DNA from: Crotophaga sulcirostris
Lineage: Eukaryota; Chordata; Aves; Cuculiformes; Crotophagidae
Reading direction: 5' to 3'
Length of the DNA: 64,000 bases
Assembly: GCA_013397455.1 (NCBI GenBank)
Contig: VYZB01000212.1
Coordinates: 186,001 to 250,000, forward strand
Shown here: piece by piece, positions 63,297-64,000 of the stretch
Position numbering within the stretch: the stretch's first letter is position 1
How the letters are laid out: each line of letters starts with the position of its first letter
Position numbers and translations under genes: made by a program
Notes under the pieces: model-generated
Database searches by the model: none
The model's input: the letters and a program-made list of their open reading frames with translations, nothing else
What the model was told of the DNA's origin: nothing

Positions 63297-64000
63297 TGGA
63301 AGACTGGGATGGAATGGGATGGAAAGAATTCACATTTTCATCGGTCAAAATTCACACAACTTATAAAAAATGCAAGCGGGGGATTTTTTTGTTGCGGGAG
63401 AGGAATGGAATATTCCTGGGTTTGTACAGACAAAATCAGGAAGAACACATGATACCCAAAGAAGTAAGGAAGGTTGCTGAGGTCCCTGTTGAGCAATAGT
63501 GTTATACTTCACCAAGGAACTGATGAGGATTTACGAGGCTGGCGTGAAGTTTCCCAGCAAAAACAGGCAACAGGACTTCAGGGGTCTGTCGCAAGCACAC
63601 AGGGCTGCAGGACCTGAGAGCAAGAGCTGCAAGCAAAGTGTTTTTCAGCACACTTGCAAGCTCATCCAAGCAGAGAAGGGCAAGTCATGGGAGAAACCCA
63701 AAGTGGCAATTTTTTCCTGCAGCAAACAAGCCACCTCATCTGCTTGTGAGTTGAGGTGAATTCAGCAAAAAGGAAGAAATGGGAGTTGGTGAGGAAGACC
63801 ATTCTTTTCAGCTCTTCCTACCCCAACTGAGTGCTCACCCAGAGGTGCCTGGAGAGACTGGGGGGCAGGAGCGCAGGCACCCCCTACTCCAGGATGGGTG
63901 CAGCTGCAGTTCAGTGTGTGGTTGGGGAAGCAGCAGGGCAGGAGGTGGCTGCGGTGGGGCAGGGTGGGTGGGGAGGGCAGGCAGGACACAGAGCACACTA
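63297..64000. other. Intergenic sequence, GC-rich towards the end
   Basis: No gene recognised. Open frames at 63267-63759 (+) and 63762-63998 (-) have no family motif. GC content rises after about 63800. In mammals the next gene downstream of CADPS2 is, as I recall, FEZF1, but none of its coding sequence is visible here. Confidence 0.6.
63956..63977 (+). other. G-quadruplex motif
   Basis: Five G-runs (GGGG CA GGG T GGG T GGGG A GGG) separated by 1-2 nt meet the strict G3+N1-7 rule with very short loops, which predicts a stable parallel quadruplex on the plus strand. Confidence 0.8.

Noticed and set aside
63297..64000. First exon or promoter of the downstream gene (FEZF1 in mammals)
   Set aside because: No zinc-finger or other recognisable coding sequence is present. 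Only GC-rich sequence and a G4 motif are visible.
1..64000. CRISPR array, tRNA or rRNA genes, endogenous retrovirus or nested single-exon genes (such as RNF133/RNF148 found within mammalian CADPS2)
   Set aside because: No regularly spaced repeats, cloverleaf signals, LTR pairs, gag/pol motifs or RING-finger ORFs were seen.

Overview
The window is vertebrate nuclear DNA, almost certainly avian. It has AT-rich introns, GT-AG spliced exons, and several 5'-truncated CR1 LINE copies whose 3' ends carry the bird-type ATTCTATG terminus. There are no prokaryotic-style operons, rRNA or tRNA genes, CRISPR arrays, or endogenous retroviral gag/pol stretches that I can recognise.

One gene explains all the coding signal. 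Twelve plus-strand exons between 380 and 62144 join without a frame break into 437 codons plus a stop. This is the C-terminal third of calcium-dependent secretion activator 2 (CADPS2/CAPS2), a priming factor for dense-core vesicle exocytosis. The 5' two thirds of the gene (C2, PH and the start of the MUN region) lie upstream of the window. The exons are 380-536, 9408-9549, 9679-9798, 17648-17803, 19205-19352, 20325-20339 (a 15-nt microexon), 28095-28169, 31438-31521, 31639-31671, 40107-40214, 58449-58553 and 61974-62144 (stop). The 3' UTR follows, with candidate poly(A) signals at 62655 and 62914.

Layout: 1-379 is the end of an upstream intron. 537-9407 is an 8.9-kb intron holding one CR1 copy, an ancient LINE reverse-transcriptase relic near 6.4-6.8 kb, and an unexplained protein-like ORF near 8.7-9.0 kb. 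9799-17647 holds two CR1 copies in opposite orientations and a (TAG)17 microsatellite. 20340-28094 holds the youngest-looking CR1 copy and a CR1-inside-CR1 nest. From about 26 kb to 63.1 kb I recognise no CR1 copy. This repeat-poor stretch includes the 18.2-kb intron 40215-58448, which holds a CpG-rich patch at about 54.5-54.85 kb and a homeodomain/E-box motif cluster at about 46.4-46.75 kb. Both are candidates for intronic regulatory DNA. The last 1.9 kb holds the 3' UTR, a short CR1 fragment and a GC-rich end with a strong G-quadruplex motif.

I found no new multi-gene system. The most interesting items are the FASQW microexon, the run of frame-neutral exons around it, the nested CR1, the LINE RT relic and the two candidate intronic regulatory patches. 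Protein comparisons rest on recalled family sequence. No alignment or search was run.
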